From the NCBI GenBank assembly GCA_021325635.1, contig JAJPGV010000051.1:1-64000 (forward strand): a stretch of 64,000 nt of DNA. Reading direction: 5' to 3'. The notes under the pieces were generated by a model. That model had not been told where the DNA came from and made no database searches. It saw nothing but the letters and a program-made list of their open reading frames with translations. A program made the translations under genes and the position numbers. Shown here piece after piece: positions 7,264 to 15,397 of the stretch (position 1 is its first letter; each line of letters begins with the position of its first letter). The stretch comes from Chloroflexota bacterium (GTDB taxonomy: Bacteria; Chloroflexota; JAJPGV01).

Positions 7264-8553
7264 ATGCGCAGTCTCCGTTTCTTGCCCGCAGCAGCGGCGT
7301 CGCTGCTGCTCCTGGCCGCCTGCGGCGGGTCGTCCGCCCCGGCGTCCAGCGCGCCACCGCCGGCCTCCAGCGCAGCGCCCAAGCCGGCCTCGTCCGCCCC
7401 GGCGGCTTCAAGCGCACCTGCCTCGGCGAAACCGGCGGCCTCCAGCGCGGCGGCATCGGCCCAGCCCGCTGCGAGCGCCAGCGTTGCCCCCACCGCTACC
7501 ACGCTGCCTGTCGTAGCCGCGGACACGAGCACGGTGACCCTGAACAAGATCGCCATCCCGCCCATCGCCGGCAAGACACTGTCGGCGGACATCCTGGAAA
7601 TTGACCAGCAGGCCCATCTCCTGTACCTCACCGACCGTACTTCGGGCGGGATCGACATCTTTGACGTCTCGACGCCAACAGCGAAGTTCGTCAAGTCCGT
7701 TCCGGTCCCGGGAGGCGGAACGAACGGCGTCACCATCGCCAAGAACGTCAACAAGGTGCTGGCCGGCAGCAACGACAGCACGGTGTCGATCATCGACATC
7801 AATCCGTCCTCACCAACGGTGAACACGGTCATTGCCACGCTCAACACCGGCGGCAAGAAGCGGGCCGACGAAACTGATTACGACCCCAACACCAAGAAGA
7901 TGATGGTGGCCAACAGCGACGACCAGTTCGTAACCATCATCGACATGGACAAGAACACGATCGAAAAGAAGATCGACCTACCGGGCGGGGGCATCGAGCA
8001 GCCGCGCTACAACCCGTCGGACAAATTCATGTACCTCACCGGGTCCGGGGACAACGTGGTGTACCAGTTCGACATGACCAAGGACACGATGGTCAAAAAG
8101 TTCGACGTCGTGGACAAGTGCAACCCCAACGGCAATGCGATCAATCCGACCCTCAACATTGCCCTGCTGGACTGCAGCAGCACTGCCCAGCCTCAGCACT
8201 TCGTCATCTGGGACCTCAAGGCCGGCAAGGTAGCCTCGACTATTGAGAACGCCGGCTCCGGCGATGCCGCCATCTACGACGCCAAAGCGGACAAGTTCTT
8301 CGCCACCGCCCACCACTACTTCCGGGGCGCCCAGATGGCGATAGTCAGTGGCGCGGGCAAGTTCATCACCAACGTCCCGACTGACGTTGGGTCTCATGGC
8401 GTTGCCTACGACGAGACCAACAACGTGGTGTACACGCAAGATGCCCGCCCGAACGAAGCCGCGCTGTTCAGCTTCGTCGTACCGAGTGGCTCGGCAGCAG
8501 CAGGCGCCGCCGCAAAGCCAGCCGCCAGCGCGGCCGCGAAGCCCTCGGCGTAG
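7264..8553 (+). CDS. YVTN/YncE-like beta-propeller lipoprotein
   Basis: The ATG at 7264 is chosen because AGGGAGGAAATC precedes it and it gives a clean lipoprotein signal ending LLLAACGG. An in-frame start at 7129 lacks both. The mature 429-residue protein has an Ala/Ser/Pro linker of about 70 residues and then repeated blades with phrases such as LLYLTDRTSGGIDIFDVS and NNVVYTQDARPNEAALFSF, typical of YVTN/40-residue propeller repeats. It should be anchored to the outer face of the membrane. Such propellers bind ligands or partners and usually lack enzyme activity. The next gene is a paralogue with the same blade order, so this is a tandem duplication. Confidence 0.9.
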   Translation: MRSLRFLPAAAASLLLLAACGGSSAPASSAPPPASSAAPKPASSAPAASSAPASAKPAASSAAASAQPAASASVAPTATTLPVVAADTSTVTLNKIAIPPIAGKTLSADILEIDQQAHLLYLTDRTSGGIDIFDVSTPTAKFVKSVPVPGGGTNGVTIAKNVNKVLAGSNDSTVSIIDINPSSPTVNTVIATLNTGGKKRADETDYDPNTKKMMVANSDDQFVTIIDMDKNTIEKKIDLPGGGIEQPRYNPSDKFMYLTGSGDNVVYQFDMTKDTMVKKFDVVDKCNPNGNAINPTLNIALLDCSSTAQPQHFVIWDLKAGKVASTIENAGSGDAAIYDAKADKFFATAHHYFRGAQMAIVSGAGKFITNVPTDVGSHGVAYDETNNVVYTQDARPNEAALFSFVVPSGSAAAGAAAKPAASAAAKPSA

Positions 8554-8576
8554 GTCTTCCCCCGGCACTTCAGACG

Positions 8577-8614
8577 CTAGCCAGGCCCCGCTTCGAGACA
8601 GCGGGCCTGGCTAG
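8577..8614 (+). terminator. hairpin after the first propeller lipoprotein
   Basis: CTAGCCAGGCCC pairs with GGGCCTGGCTAG, with two further GC pairs after a one-base bulge and a nine-base loop. The run TGTCCTTT follows instead of a clean T tract. The position, 24 bases after the stop codon, fits intrinsic termination. Confidence 0.7.
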
Positions 8615-8685
8615 TGTCCTTTCGGCGCTCCCGTCCCAGCTTCGAGCTGGGCCGTCGTGCGGGTTGAGGTAGGTAGGATCCTCGG

Positions 8686-10239
8686 GTGCGACTCAGCCAC
8701 AAAGCGCTCTTCCGCGCGTGTCGCCTTGCACTCATCGTCGCTGCCGGCTCCGTACTCCTTGGCGCCTGCGGTGCCGCGCCTGCTCCACCAGCGCCCTCGT
8801 CCGGCGCAGCCGTTTCGCCGCCTGGCGCGCAACCGGCCGCGGAGGTCCCCGCGGCGGCCGCTTCGGCGGCACCGAGCGTCTCTGCCACGACGTTGCCTCC
8901 GATAGAGGGGGATACGACGCCCGTGCAGCTCGCTTCAATCCCTATCCCCGCCATCGGCCGCAAGGGAGCCGACGTCACTGCGCTCGAAGTCGACCGGGCC
9001 GGCCACATGCTGTACGTGGCGGATCGCACTGACGGTGGGGTGGACGTGTTCGACGTGTCCACGCCCAACGCGCGATACGTCACCTCCGTGCTCACCTCGG
9101 CCGCGCCCAATGGAGTCAGCGCCGCGAGCGACCTCAAGAAGGTCATCGCCGGCCTGGACAATGGACACGTGGCGGTGATCGAGACCGACCCGGCTTCCTC
9201 CAGAGCGGACACCGTGATTGAGGAGATCGATACCGGAAGCGCGCAGGCCGCGGGCCGGACTGAGTACGACCCCGCGGACAAGAAGGCCTACGTCGTGAGC
9301 CCTGCCGGCGGGCTGGTGACGGTCATCGACCTTTCCAGCCGTAAGGTGCTGCTTCACTTCGAGCACCTGGCCAAGAGCCTGGATCAGCCTCGCTACAACC
9401 CCGGCGACGGCATGATGTACGTTACCAGCGCAGAAGACAACGCCATCTTCCAGTTCGACCCGAGCCGGACGCCGGACGTGATGGTCCGGAGGTTCGACGT
9501 GCGCGATGCCTGCAACCCCAAGGGCATGGCCATCGATCCCGACACGAACCAGGCGTTATTGGGCTGCGCCAATCCTGCACAGCCCCAGCACATAGTGGTA
9601 TGGGATCTGAAGTCGGGCAGCGTGCTGCATACCGTAACCAAGACCGGCGGAGCGGACGGAGCGATGTACGCCGCGGCGCCCGATCGCTTCCTGGTTGCCG
9701 CGCCGAGCTTCTTTCGCGGTCCGCACCTGGCGGTTTTCAGCGGATCGCCGCTCGGCTTCGTGACCAACGTTCCCACGGTGGCCGGAAGCGGCGCCGTGGC
9801 CTACGACGAGCTCAACAACCTTGTCTACATGGCCGATACGCGGCCGGATCAGGGGGCATTGCTGTCGTTCCCGCTGCCCGGGGCTTTCGCGCAGCCGGCT
9901 ACCCCAACTCCCACGTCGACACCCACGCCGCGGCCCACGCTTCCGCCTGTCCGAGCCACGCCAAAGCCGCAGCCACCAACAGCCACGCCGGCGCCCAAGC
10001 CTGTCGCCACCGCGACCCCGGAGCCAGCCACGCCGACGCCTGCGGCGACCGCGACCGCTGCACCCCCACCGCCGCCGCCCGCGAGCGCTTCGGCCGGCGC
10101 CTCGGCTCAGCCATCACCGGCCGGCACGGCATCCCCCTCGCCCACGGCCCAGAGCTCGGCCAGCGCGTCGGCGAAGCCGAGCGCCTCCAGAGGGGCCGGA
10201 CAGGTGTCACCGACCGCCACCAAGGCGGCGGGGGCGTAA
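8686..10239 (+). CDS. YVTN/YncE-like beta-propeller lipoprotein with a long Pro/Thr/Ala tail
   Basis: The 517-residue paralogue of the preceding gene has a lipobox (VLLGACG, Cys near residue 28), a short linker and the same propeller blades (MLYVADRTDGGVDVFDVS, NLVYMADTRPDQGALLSF). It differs in a C-terminal tail of about 120 residues rich in Pro, Thr, Ala and Ser (repeats like PTPTSTPTP and PAPKPVATATP) that resembles a cell-wall-spanning stalk. The start is GTG. TAGGAT at 8674-8679 ends six bases upstream, so the message may be leaderless. The preceding hairpin separates it from the first paralogue, so the two are probably transcribed independently. Confidence 0.88.
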   Translation: MRLSHKALFRACRLALIVAAGSVLLGACGAAPAPPAPSSGAAVSPPGAQPAAEVPAAAASAAPSVSATTLPPIEGDTTPVQLASIPIPAIGRKGADVTALEVDRAGHMLYVADRTDGGVDVFDVSTPNARYVTSVLTSAAPNGVSAASDLKKVIAGLDNGHVAVIETDPASSRADTVIEEIDTGSAQAAGRTEYDPADKKAYVVSPAGGLVTVIDLSSRKVLLHFEHLAKSLDQPRYNPGDGMMYVTSAEDNAIFQFDPSRTPDVMVRRFDVRDACNPKGMAIDPDTNQALLGCANPAQPQHIVVWDLKSGSVLHTVTKTGGADGAMYAAAPDRFLVAAPSFFRGPHLAVFSGSPLGFVTNVPTVAGSGAVAYDELNNLVYMADTRPDQGALLSFPLPGAFAQPATPTPTSTPTPRPTLPPVRATPKPQPPTATPAPKPVATATPEPATPTPAATATAAPPPPPPASASAGASAQPSPAGTASPSPTAQSSASASAKPSASRGAGQVSPTATKAAGA

Positions 10240-10249
10240 ACTATGCGCC

Positions 10250-11002
10250 ATGTCATTTGACAGCTGGCGGGGAACCGTTGGGGTCATCAAGCCCACGTAC
10301 CGCCCGGGATCGCTCGAGGAATTCATCAAGCTGCTGCCCGACGGGATCTCCTGCATCCCGCTCTACGTCGGCTTCCAAGAAGGCACCGTGGACGAGTTCA
10401 AAAAGGCGCTGGAGGCCATCGAAGCAAAGGTGCAGGAGCTGGCCAAGATCGGCGTCGATCTCATCCATCCCGAAGGCGCGCCACCGTTCATGGTGCATGG
10501 CGCCAAGCGCGAGCGCGAGCTGCTGGACGAGTGGGAGCGGCGGTACGGCATTCCGGTGGTCACCAGCGGGACGACCCAGGCGGACGCGATGCGTGCCTTG
10601 GGCATGCGCCGGATCGTCGGTGTGACCTATTTCCAGGGCGCGATCAACGATATGTTCGCGCAGTACTTCACCGACGTCGGCTTCGAAGTGTTGAGCATGG
10701 AGGGGATCGACGTGCCCTTCAAAGACGTCGGCCGGCTGTCGAGCCATGAGATCTACGCGCACACGCGCGCCGCATTCCGCAAGCATCGAAACGTCGACGG
10801 CGTGTACATGCTGGGGGCGGGCTGGCGTGTCATGGACATCCTGGAGCCGCTGGAACAGGACCTCGAGGTGCCCCTGGCAGCTGCCAACACCGTACGGCTG
10901 TGGGCAGTCATGAGGCACTTCGGCGTGCGGCAGCGCATTCCCGGCTACGGCAGGCTCCTGGCCGAGCTGCCCAAGCTGGATGACGAATCTGAAGCACGCT
11001 AG
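10250..11002 (+). CDS. Asp/Glu racemase-fold protein (maleate isomerase/arylmalonate decarboxylase family) lacking catalytic cysteines
   Basis: The 250-residue protein has the two-lobe racemase fold. GIPVVTSGTTQADAMRALGM and VGVTYFQGAINDMF match the TTS and TPY segments of maleate cis-trans isomerases and arylmalonate decarboxylases. The family uses one or two cysteines for proton transfer. Here the first position reads HPEGAPPFMVHG and the second reads GVYMLGAGWR, and the only Cys is C35 in SCIPLY, far from both. A different chemistry or a binding role is therefore likely. ATG at 10250 is preceded by TAAACT (10237-10242) and no Shine-Dalgarno, so it is a leaderless candidate. It sits 10 bases after the propeller gene. 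Confidence 0.85.
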   Translation: MSFDSWRGTVGVIKPTYRPGSLEEFIKLLPDGISCIPLYVGFQEGTVDEFKKALEAIEAKVQELAKIGVDLIHPEGAPPFMVHGAKRERELLDEWERRYGIPVVTSGTTQADAMRALGMRRIVGVTYFQGAINDMFAQYFTDVGFEVLSMEGIDVPFKDVGRLSSHEIYAHTRAAFRKHRNVDGVYMLGAGWRVMDILEPLEQDLEVPLAAANTVRLWAVMRHFGVRQRIPGYGRLLAELPKLDDESEAR

Positions 11003-11081
11003 CTGTATTCTTGCTATCGCCGTGGTCGCCCAGGCCCGCAGTGTGCGGCAGGTGGCCCGGAACCGGAAACAGGAGGAACTC

Positions 11082-12248
11082 ATGAGGCTTTACCCGTATC
11101 AAGTCCCCCTTCCTAAGGGCTTGCGAGCGGCCGGCGGCGCGCTGGCGGCCGCCCTTGCGGCCGCCCTTGCCCTGGCGGCTTGCGGTGGAGCGGCGGCCCC
11201 AGCTTCTACGCCTGCCGCATCGGGCGCGGCGGCCAGCCCTGCCACATCGGCGAGCGCAGCCACGTCGGCCAAGCCGGCAGCTTCCACGGCGGCCAGCGCG
11301 GCTGCCTCGGCGTCGGCCAGCGCGGCCATCAAGCCCGCCGCTGCCGGGGCCATCCTGGTTTCATATAGCGAGCTCTCGGCTTCCAACCAGCAAGCCTACG
11401 TTGCGCAGGAGCAGGGCATCTTCCAGAAGAACGGCCTGAACGTCGACCTGCGTCTCATCCCAAGCACCACCGGCGTGCCGGCGTTGATTGCCGGCGAGAC
11501 CAACATCGCGCAGCTCGGCGGCTCAGAGGCGCTGGCGGCCGCCGTAGGCGGCGCCGACCTGGTTATCACCGCCTCGCTGGCGCCCGTCTTTCCCTACACC
11601 TTCGTCGTCGCTCCGAGCATCAAGACGAAGGCCGACCTCATCGGCAAGAAGGTTGGCGTGAGCCAGATCGGGTCATCCTCCGACGTCGCCCTGCGCACCG
11701 GGCTCAAGAAGTACGGGGTCACGCCCGACAAGGACGTGACGGTGCTGGCCGTCGGTTCGCGCGCGTCGCAGACGGCAGCGGCCTCGAATGGCGCCGTGCA
11801 GGGCGAGCTGACCCACCCACCGGATTCTCTGGATCTGGAGAAGCTGGGCTGGCACGAGCTGTTCGACCTGGCCTCGCTGGGGTTGCCGTCCGCCAACACC
11901 ACGGTTGTTGCCAGCCGCTCGTGGCTCAACGGCCACAAAGACGTGATGCAGAAGTACATCGACTCGGTGGTTACCGCCGAAGCTCTTGCCAAGAAGGACA
12001 AGACGGGCACGGAGGCGGTTCTGAAGAAGTACCTCAAGGTCGATGATCAGCAGGCGCTGGACGAGACCTACGACTTCTACACCAACAAAGTGCTGGCTGT
12101 CCTGCCCTACCCCAAAGCGGACCAGCTCTCCGACGCCATCGAGCAGCTGGGCGAGAAAAACGCCAACGCCAAGAGCTTCAACGTGGGCAAGATCCTGGAC
12201 GATTCGTTCGTCAAGAGCGCCGCGGATCGCGGCCTAGACAAGGCCTAG
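11082..12248 (+). CDS. ABC transporter substrate-binding lipoprotein, NMT1/SsuA-like
   Basis: ATG at 11082 is chosen because AGGAGGAACTC precedes it and a lipobox (ALALAACGG) follows. The 388-residue protein has an Ala/Ser/Pro linker of about 60 residues, then a type II periplasmic-binding fold of the NMT1/THI5-SsuA-TauA group. YVAQEQGIFQKNGLNVDLRL, NIAQLGGSEALAAA and DLIGKKVGVSQIGSSSD are the family signatures. Relatives capture sulfonates, nitrate, pyrimidine precursors or aromatic acids. No permease or ATPase gene is nearby, so its transporter must be encoded elsewhere. It follows the racemase-fold gene by 79 bases. Confidence 0.92.
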   Translation: MRLYPYQVPLPKGLRAAGGALAAALAAALALAACGGAAAPASTPAASGAAASPATSASAATSAKPAASTAASAAASASASAAIKPAAAGAILVSYSELSASNQQAYVAQEQGIFQKNGLNVDLRLIPSTTGVPALIAGETNIAQLGGSEALAAAVGGADLVITASLAPVFPYTFVVAPSIKTKADLIGKKVGVSQIGSSSDVALRTGLKKYGVTPDKDVTVLAVGSRASQTAAASNGAVQGELTHPPDSLDLEKLGWHELFDLASLGLPSANTTVVASRSWLNGHKDVMQKYIDSVVTAEALAKKDKTGTEAVLKKYLKVDDQQALDETYDFYTNKVLAVLPYPKADQLSDAIEQLGEKNANAKSFNVGKILDDSFVKSAADRGLDKA

Positions 12249-12286
12249 CCAGCCGCATCAAAACCCGTGCGGGGGGTGCCAGCCGT

Positions 12287-12313
12287 TCGGGCGGGCCTCC
12301 AGCCCGCCTGAAC
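12287..12313. terminator. bidirectional hairpin between convergent genes
   Basis: TTCGGGCGGGC pairs with GCCCGCCTGAA (one G-T wobble) around the loop CTCCA, giving an 11-bp stem. It lies 39 bases after the binding-protein stop and 12 bases from the end of the convergent small membrane protein gene. There is no T run. Confidence 0.65.
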
Positions 12314-12324
12314 CTGGCGAGCCT

Positions 12325-12513
12325 CTAGCGATCGCTCCGCAGGTATAGGCGGGCTCCGGCTATACAGGCGAACAGCACGATCGCGAGGACGAGCAGTCCA
12401 CTGATGAAGCGCAGGAACAGGAACATCCTGCCGAGCACCGATATCAGCAACAAGACCAACAGCACCACGATGATCCCGGTTATGACCAGCGGGTCACGCC
12501 GGGACAGCTTCAT
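12325..12513 (-). CDS. small two-helix membrane protein
   Basis: The 62-residue protein has a basic N-terminus (MKLSRRDP) and two hydrophobic helices, about residues 10-30 and 33-54, ending in Arg-rich residues. GAGGG precedes the ATG by four bases. No family is recognised. It is transcribed in the same direction as the RiPP-leader-like membrane protein gene that ends 55 bases upstream of it. Confidence 0.6.
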   Translation of the reverse strand: MKLSRRDPLVITGIIVVLLVLLLISVLGRMFLFLRFISGLLVLAIVLFACIAGARLYLRSDR

Positions 12514-12568
12514 AGAACCCTCACCGCCGGGCGAGGCTTTCCAGCGATAGGATCCGTGGCCTCAACGT

Positions 12569-13969
12569 CTAGTAGGGGACGACGGACGTGGCGCTCTGGC
12601 TGTTCCCGGAAGGCGCGTTGATGTAGATCTTGCTGCAGGAGTCCTGCCAGCTCGTCGATGCGGAGGCATCCGGCGGGCGAGCATCGGAGCTGCAGTACCA
12701 GTCGGCGGTCCCGGCCTGGCCAGCCACGTTGCCGTTGCTTTCCGTGAAGGCCACGACGTGCACCTGTCCGGCCTGCGGAAACGTTTGCCGAGCGGCAACA
12801 ATGCTGTGCCGCAGCGTGTCGGCAACCTCATCCGAGGAGGGGTTGGCGGACTGCAAGCCGATGCGCTGCTGGACGTTGGCCGGAGCGTTGTTCCGGGCAG
12901 TGACGCTCTGGCTCAGCACGTCGAAATTCAGAACGTGGGCCAGTGGCTGCACGCTGTTGATGGGCTGGTAGATCTCGGGATCGGGTGCGTTGGCAAAGGC
13001 CACCTCGTCGGGAGTCTGGTTCAGCACCGCGTCCATCTGGATGGCGACGAGCTGTGCCCGCACCGCATTCTTTTGGCTCAGGGCCGTCTTCATTTGATCG
13101 ACGTCGGCTTGAAGCACCGGAATGGCCTCGCCCAGCGTTTGATGCTGACGCTGCAGACGATCTGGCGGTGGGGCATCTCCCAGGTGCTGTTGAAGGTCGC
13201 TCAGCCTGCCGGACAGATCGTTCAGGTCCTTGCTGGGATCGTTGGACGCTCGAAGCGCGGTCACGACATTCGTGAAGGACTGCATTACGCCGGCGAGCCG
13301 CATGCCTACGGCCTGGTAGTACTGCCGATCGGCATCGGCCTGGGCTGCCTGGGAGGCAGCCGCGCTGGGAGCAGCGGAGCTGGCGGGCGACCGCAGCTGG
13401 GCCTGCCCGGAAGGACTGGATGCTGGGCTGGCACCGGCACGAGCGCTCGGCGCCGTGCTGGCTGTCCCAGCCGAGGCCGGGGCTCGCGCGGCGGAGCTGG
13501 CTTGGGCCGGGCCACTGGGCTTCGGCCGCGCACCCAGGCTGGGGACGGGAATCGTAGCCTGCGCGGTGCGGGTCAAGCCGAGCGCTTCCCACGGCCACTG
13601 CCTCTCGACGAAGCGGAATCCGCCCAGCCCAGCCCCGATAACCAGCAATCCGGCGAAAAAGCCTACGAGCCCGCCGACGGGCAATCGAGCCGGGGATGGA
13701 GCCGATGGCTGGGCAGCATTCGCCGGTGGCGGCGTGACCACGGCCGGAGCCGCGACCGCGGCGGGGGCCTTCTGGGGGGCCTGCTCTTCGCGCTCGCGAC
13801 GAGTAGCGCGCACGACCACGTTGTAGGCCCCGGCGCGTAATGCGCTCAGCTCCTGCGGATCGAGGGCATACCCTGCCACGGCCGCATCGGGGTTCGTCCG
13901 AAGCAGCTCGAAGTAGGTCTCGTCCGCCACTGCGCGGTCGATGATTTGGTTGACAGTTTCCCGGCTCAT
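12569..13969 (-). CDS. membrane protein with an N-terminal NHLP/Os1348-like (RiPP-leader-like) domain
   Basis: In the 466-residue protein, residues 1-50 (INQ-like start, FELLRTNPDAAVAGYALDPQ, LSALRAG) resemble the Os1348/nitrile-hydratase-leader clan that usually forms the leader of ribosomal peptide precursors. A Pro/Ala linker follows, then one membrane helix at about 97-119, a second Ala/Ser/Pro linker at about 135-225 and a C-terminal region that begins with helical, Gln-rich segments. The C-terminal half has no family I recognise; it holds two cysteines, in WYCSSD and DSCSKIY. GAGGA precedes the ATG. No modification enzyme, protease or exporter gene is nearby, so a peptide-natural-product role is not supported. 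Regulation or anchoring is as likely. Confidence 0.75.
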   Translation of the reverse strand: MSRETVNQIIDRAVADETYFELLRTNPDAAVAGYALDPQELSALRAGAYNVVVRATRREREEQAPQKAPAAVAAPAVVTPPPANAAQPSAPSPARLPVGGLVGFFAGLLVIGAGLGGFRFVERQWPWEALGLTRTAQATIPVPSLGARPKPSGPAQASSAARAPASAGTASTAPSARAGASPASSPSGQAQLRSPASSAAPSAAASQAAQADADRQYYQAVGMRLAGVMQSFTNVVTALRASNDPSKDLNDLSGRLSDLQQHLGDAPPPDRLQRQHQTLGEAIPVLQADVDQMKTALSQKNAVRAQLVAIQMDAVLNQTPDEVAFANAPDPEIYQPINSVQPLAHVLNFDVLSQSVTARNNAPANVQQRIGLQSANPSSDEVADTLRHSIVAARQTFPQAGQVHVVAFTESNGNVAGQAGTADWYCSSDARPPDASASTSWQDSCSKIYINAPSGNSQSATSVVPY

Positions 13970-14086
13970 ATACGTCCTCAGGCGCTGGTCGCGAAACAGC
14001 CTTCGAGCGACTGGTGAGTCAGATGATATCGTTGCGGGTCGGGCAGCGCGCCAAAAGGCTTAGCTGCTGCTCGGTATGTTCGGCCC

Positions 14087-15235
14087 ATGATCGATTTCGA
14101 GCTCAGCGACGACCAGCGCGCATTGCAGAGGCTATCGCGCGAGTTTACGGAACGCGAGATTACCCCGGTCGCCGCCGCTCTGGACCGAACGGGAGAATTT
14201 CCACTCGCGGTCCTGCAAAAGGCGTACGAGGCTGGGTTGCTGCATGTCTCCGTCCCCGAAAGATACGGAGGCGGCGGACTCTCGGCTGTGGATGAGCTGA
14301 TCGTGCGCGAAGAGAATGCGGCGGGCTGCACCGGTATCACCACTGCCATGGGCGCATCGGCGCTGGCGGTTCGGCCGCTGCTGCTGGCCGCCAGCGAAGA
14401 GCTGAAGCGAGCGTATCTGGGCCAGCTGTGTGACGAGTTTGGGCTCGCGTCCTACGCACTGACCGAGCCCGCGGCCGGCTCTGACGTTGCTGGCATCGGT
14501 ACGACGGCGGCCCGGCATGGCGACGAGTACGTGCTCAACGGCGCCAAACGCTGGATCACCGGCGCTCGTTATGCCCGTTGGATGGTGGTCTTTGCCTACA
14601 CCGATCCCGCCGCGCATCGCGACGGTATCAGCGCTTTCGTGGTGCCTGCCGGCACACCGGGCCTGTCCATCTCCCGAACGGAAGACATGATGGGCCAGCG
14701 AGCCTCGAACACCGCCGAAGTGCTGCTCCAAGACGTTCGTGTTCCGGCGAGCAACATCGTGGGTGGTGAGGGGCTTGGCTTCAAGCTGGCCATGGCCACG
14801 TTCAACTACACCCGGCCCGGGGTGGCCGTCGCGGCCGTCGGTCTGGCGCGCAGCGCCCTGGACCATGCCCTGGGCTACGCCAGGGAGCGGATGGCGTTCG
14901 GCCAGCCTATCGCCAGCTTCGAAGCGGTGCAGATGATGCTGGCCGACATGGCCATCGACATCGCCGCGGCGCGGCACCTGGCCATGCACGCCGCCTGGCT
15001 CAACGATCGCGGCCAGCCAAGCGCCAGGGAGTCCGCCAGCGCCAAAGCCTTCGCCGGCGACATGTGCATGCGCGCGGCGACGAACGCCGTCCAGATCTTC
15101 GGGGGCGCCGGCTACTCGCGCGATGCCCCGGTGGAGAAGCTGATGCGGGACGCCAAAATCTTCCAGATTTATGAAGGCACGTCCGAGATTCAGCGGCTGA
15201 CAATCGCCCGCGAGCTCCTGGGCCGAAGCGGATGA
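14087..15235 (+). CDS. acyl-CoA dehydrogenase
   Basis: The 382-residue protein has the complete three-domain fold. YALTEPAAGSDVAGI near residue 125 binds FAD and substrate, GAKRWITGARYA follows, and the C-terminal IYEGTSEIQR holds the catalytic base E363. It is a medium/short-chain or branched-chain type flavoprotein that passes electrons to ETF. The substrate range cannot be read from sequence. TATGTT at 14075-14080 ends six bases before the ATG and there is no Shine-Dalgarno, so the transcript is a leaderless candidate. It diverges from the leader-like membrane protein gene. Confidence 0.95.
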   Translation: MIDFELSDDQRALQRLSREFTEREITPVAAALDRTGEFPLAVLQKAYEAGLLHVSVPERYGGGGLSAVDELIVREENAAGCTGITTAMGASALAVRPLLLAASEELKRAYLGQLCDEFGLASYALTEPAAGSDVAGIGTTAARHGDEYVLNGAKRWITGARYARWMVVFAYTDPAAHRDGISAFVVPAGTPGLSISRTEDMMGQRASNTAEVLLQDVRVPASNIVGGEGLGFKLAMATFNYTRPGVAVAAVGLARSALDHALGYARERMAFGQPIASFEAVQMMLADMAIDIAAARHLAMHAAWLNDRGQPSARESASAKAFAGDMCMRAATNAVQIFGGAGYSRDAPVEKLMRDAKIFQIYEGTSEIQRLTIARELLGRSG

Positions 15236-15332
15236 GCACGGGGTAAAGGCCCTTGCGGCTCGCCCGCACCTGTTCGCTTACCGCTGCCCCGGCGAGGCAC
15301 AAGAGCCCGGCACAACATGATGAGCGGTGCTT

Positions 15333-15352
15333 GCGCCACGTACGTGTGGCGC
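15333..15352. terminator. hairpin between convergent genes
   Basis: GCGCCAC and GTGGCGC pair around a six-base GTACGT loop, between the acyl-CoA dehydrogenase stop and the end of the sugar-binding lipoprotein gene. There is no T tract. I see nothing else in 15236-15397. Confidence 0.45.
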
Positions 15353-15397
15353 GGGCCGCGAGGGCCGGCGTTGCACGACTTGCGGTAGGGCCAGCCC

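Noticed and set aside
12569-13969. RiPP biosynthetic gene cluster
   Set aside because: No radical SAM, YcaO, lanthipeptide synthetase, peptidase or exporter gene is nearby, and the leader-like domain is followed by a large membrane protein.
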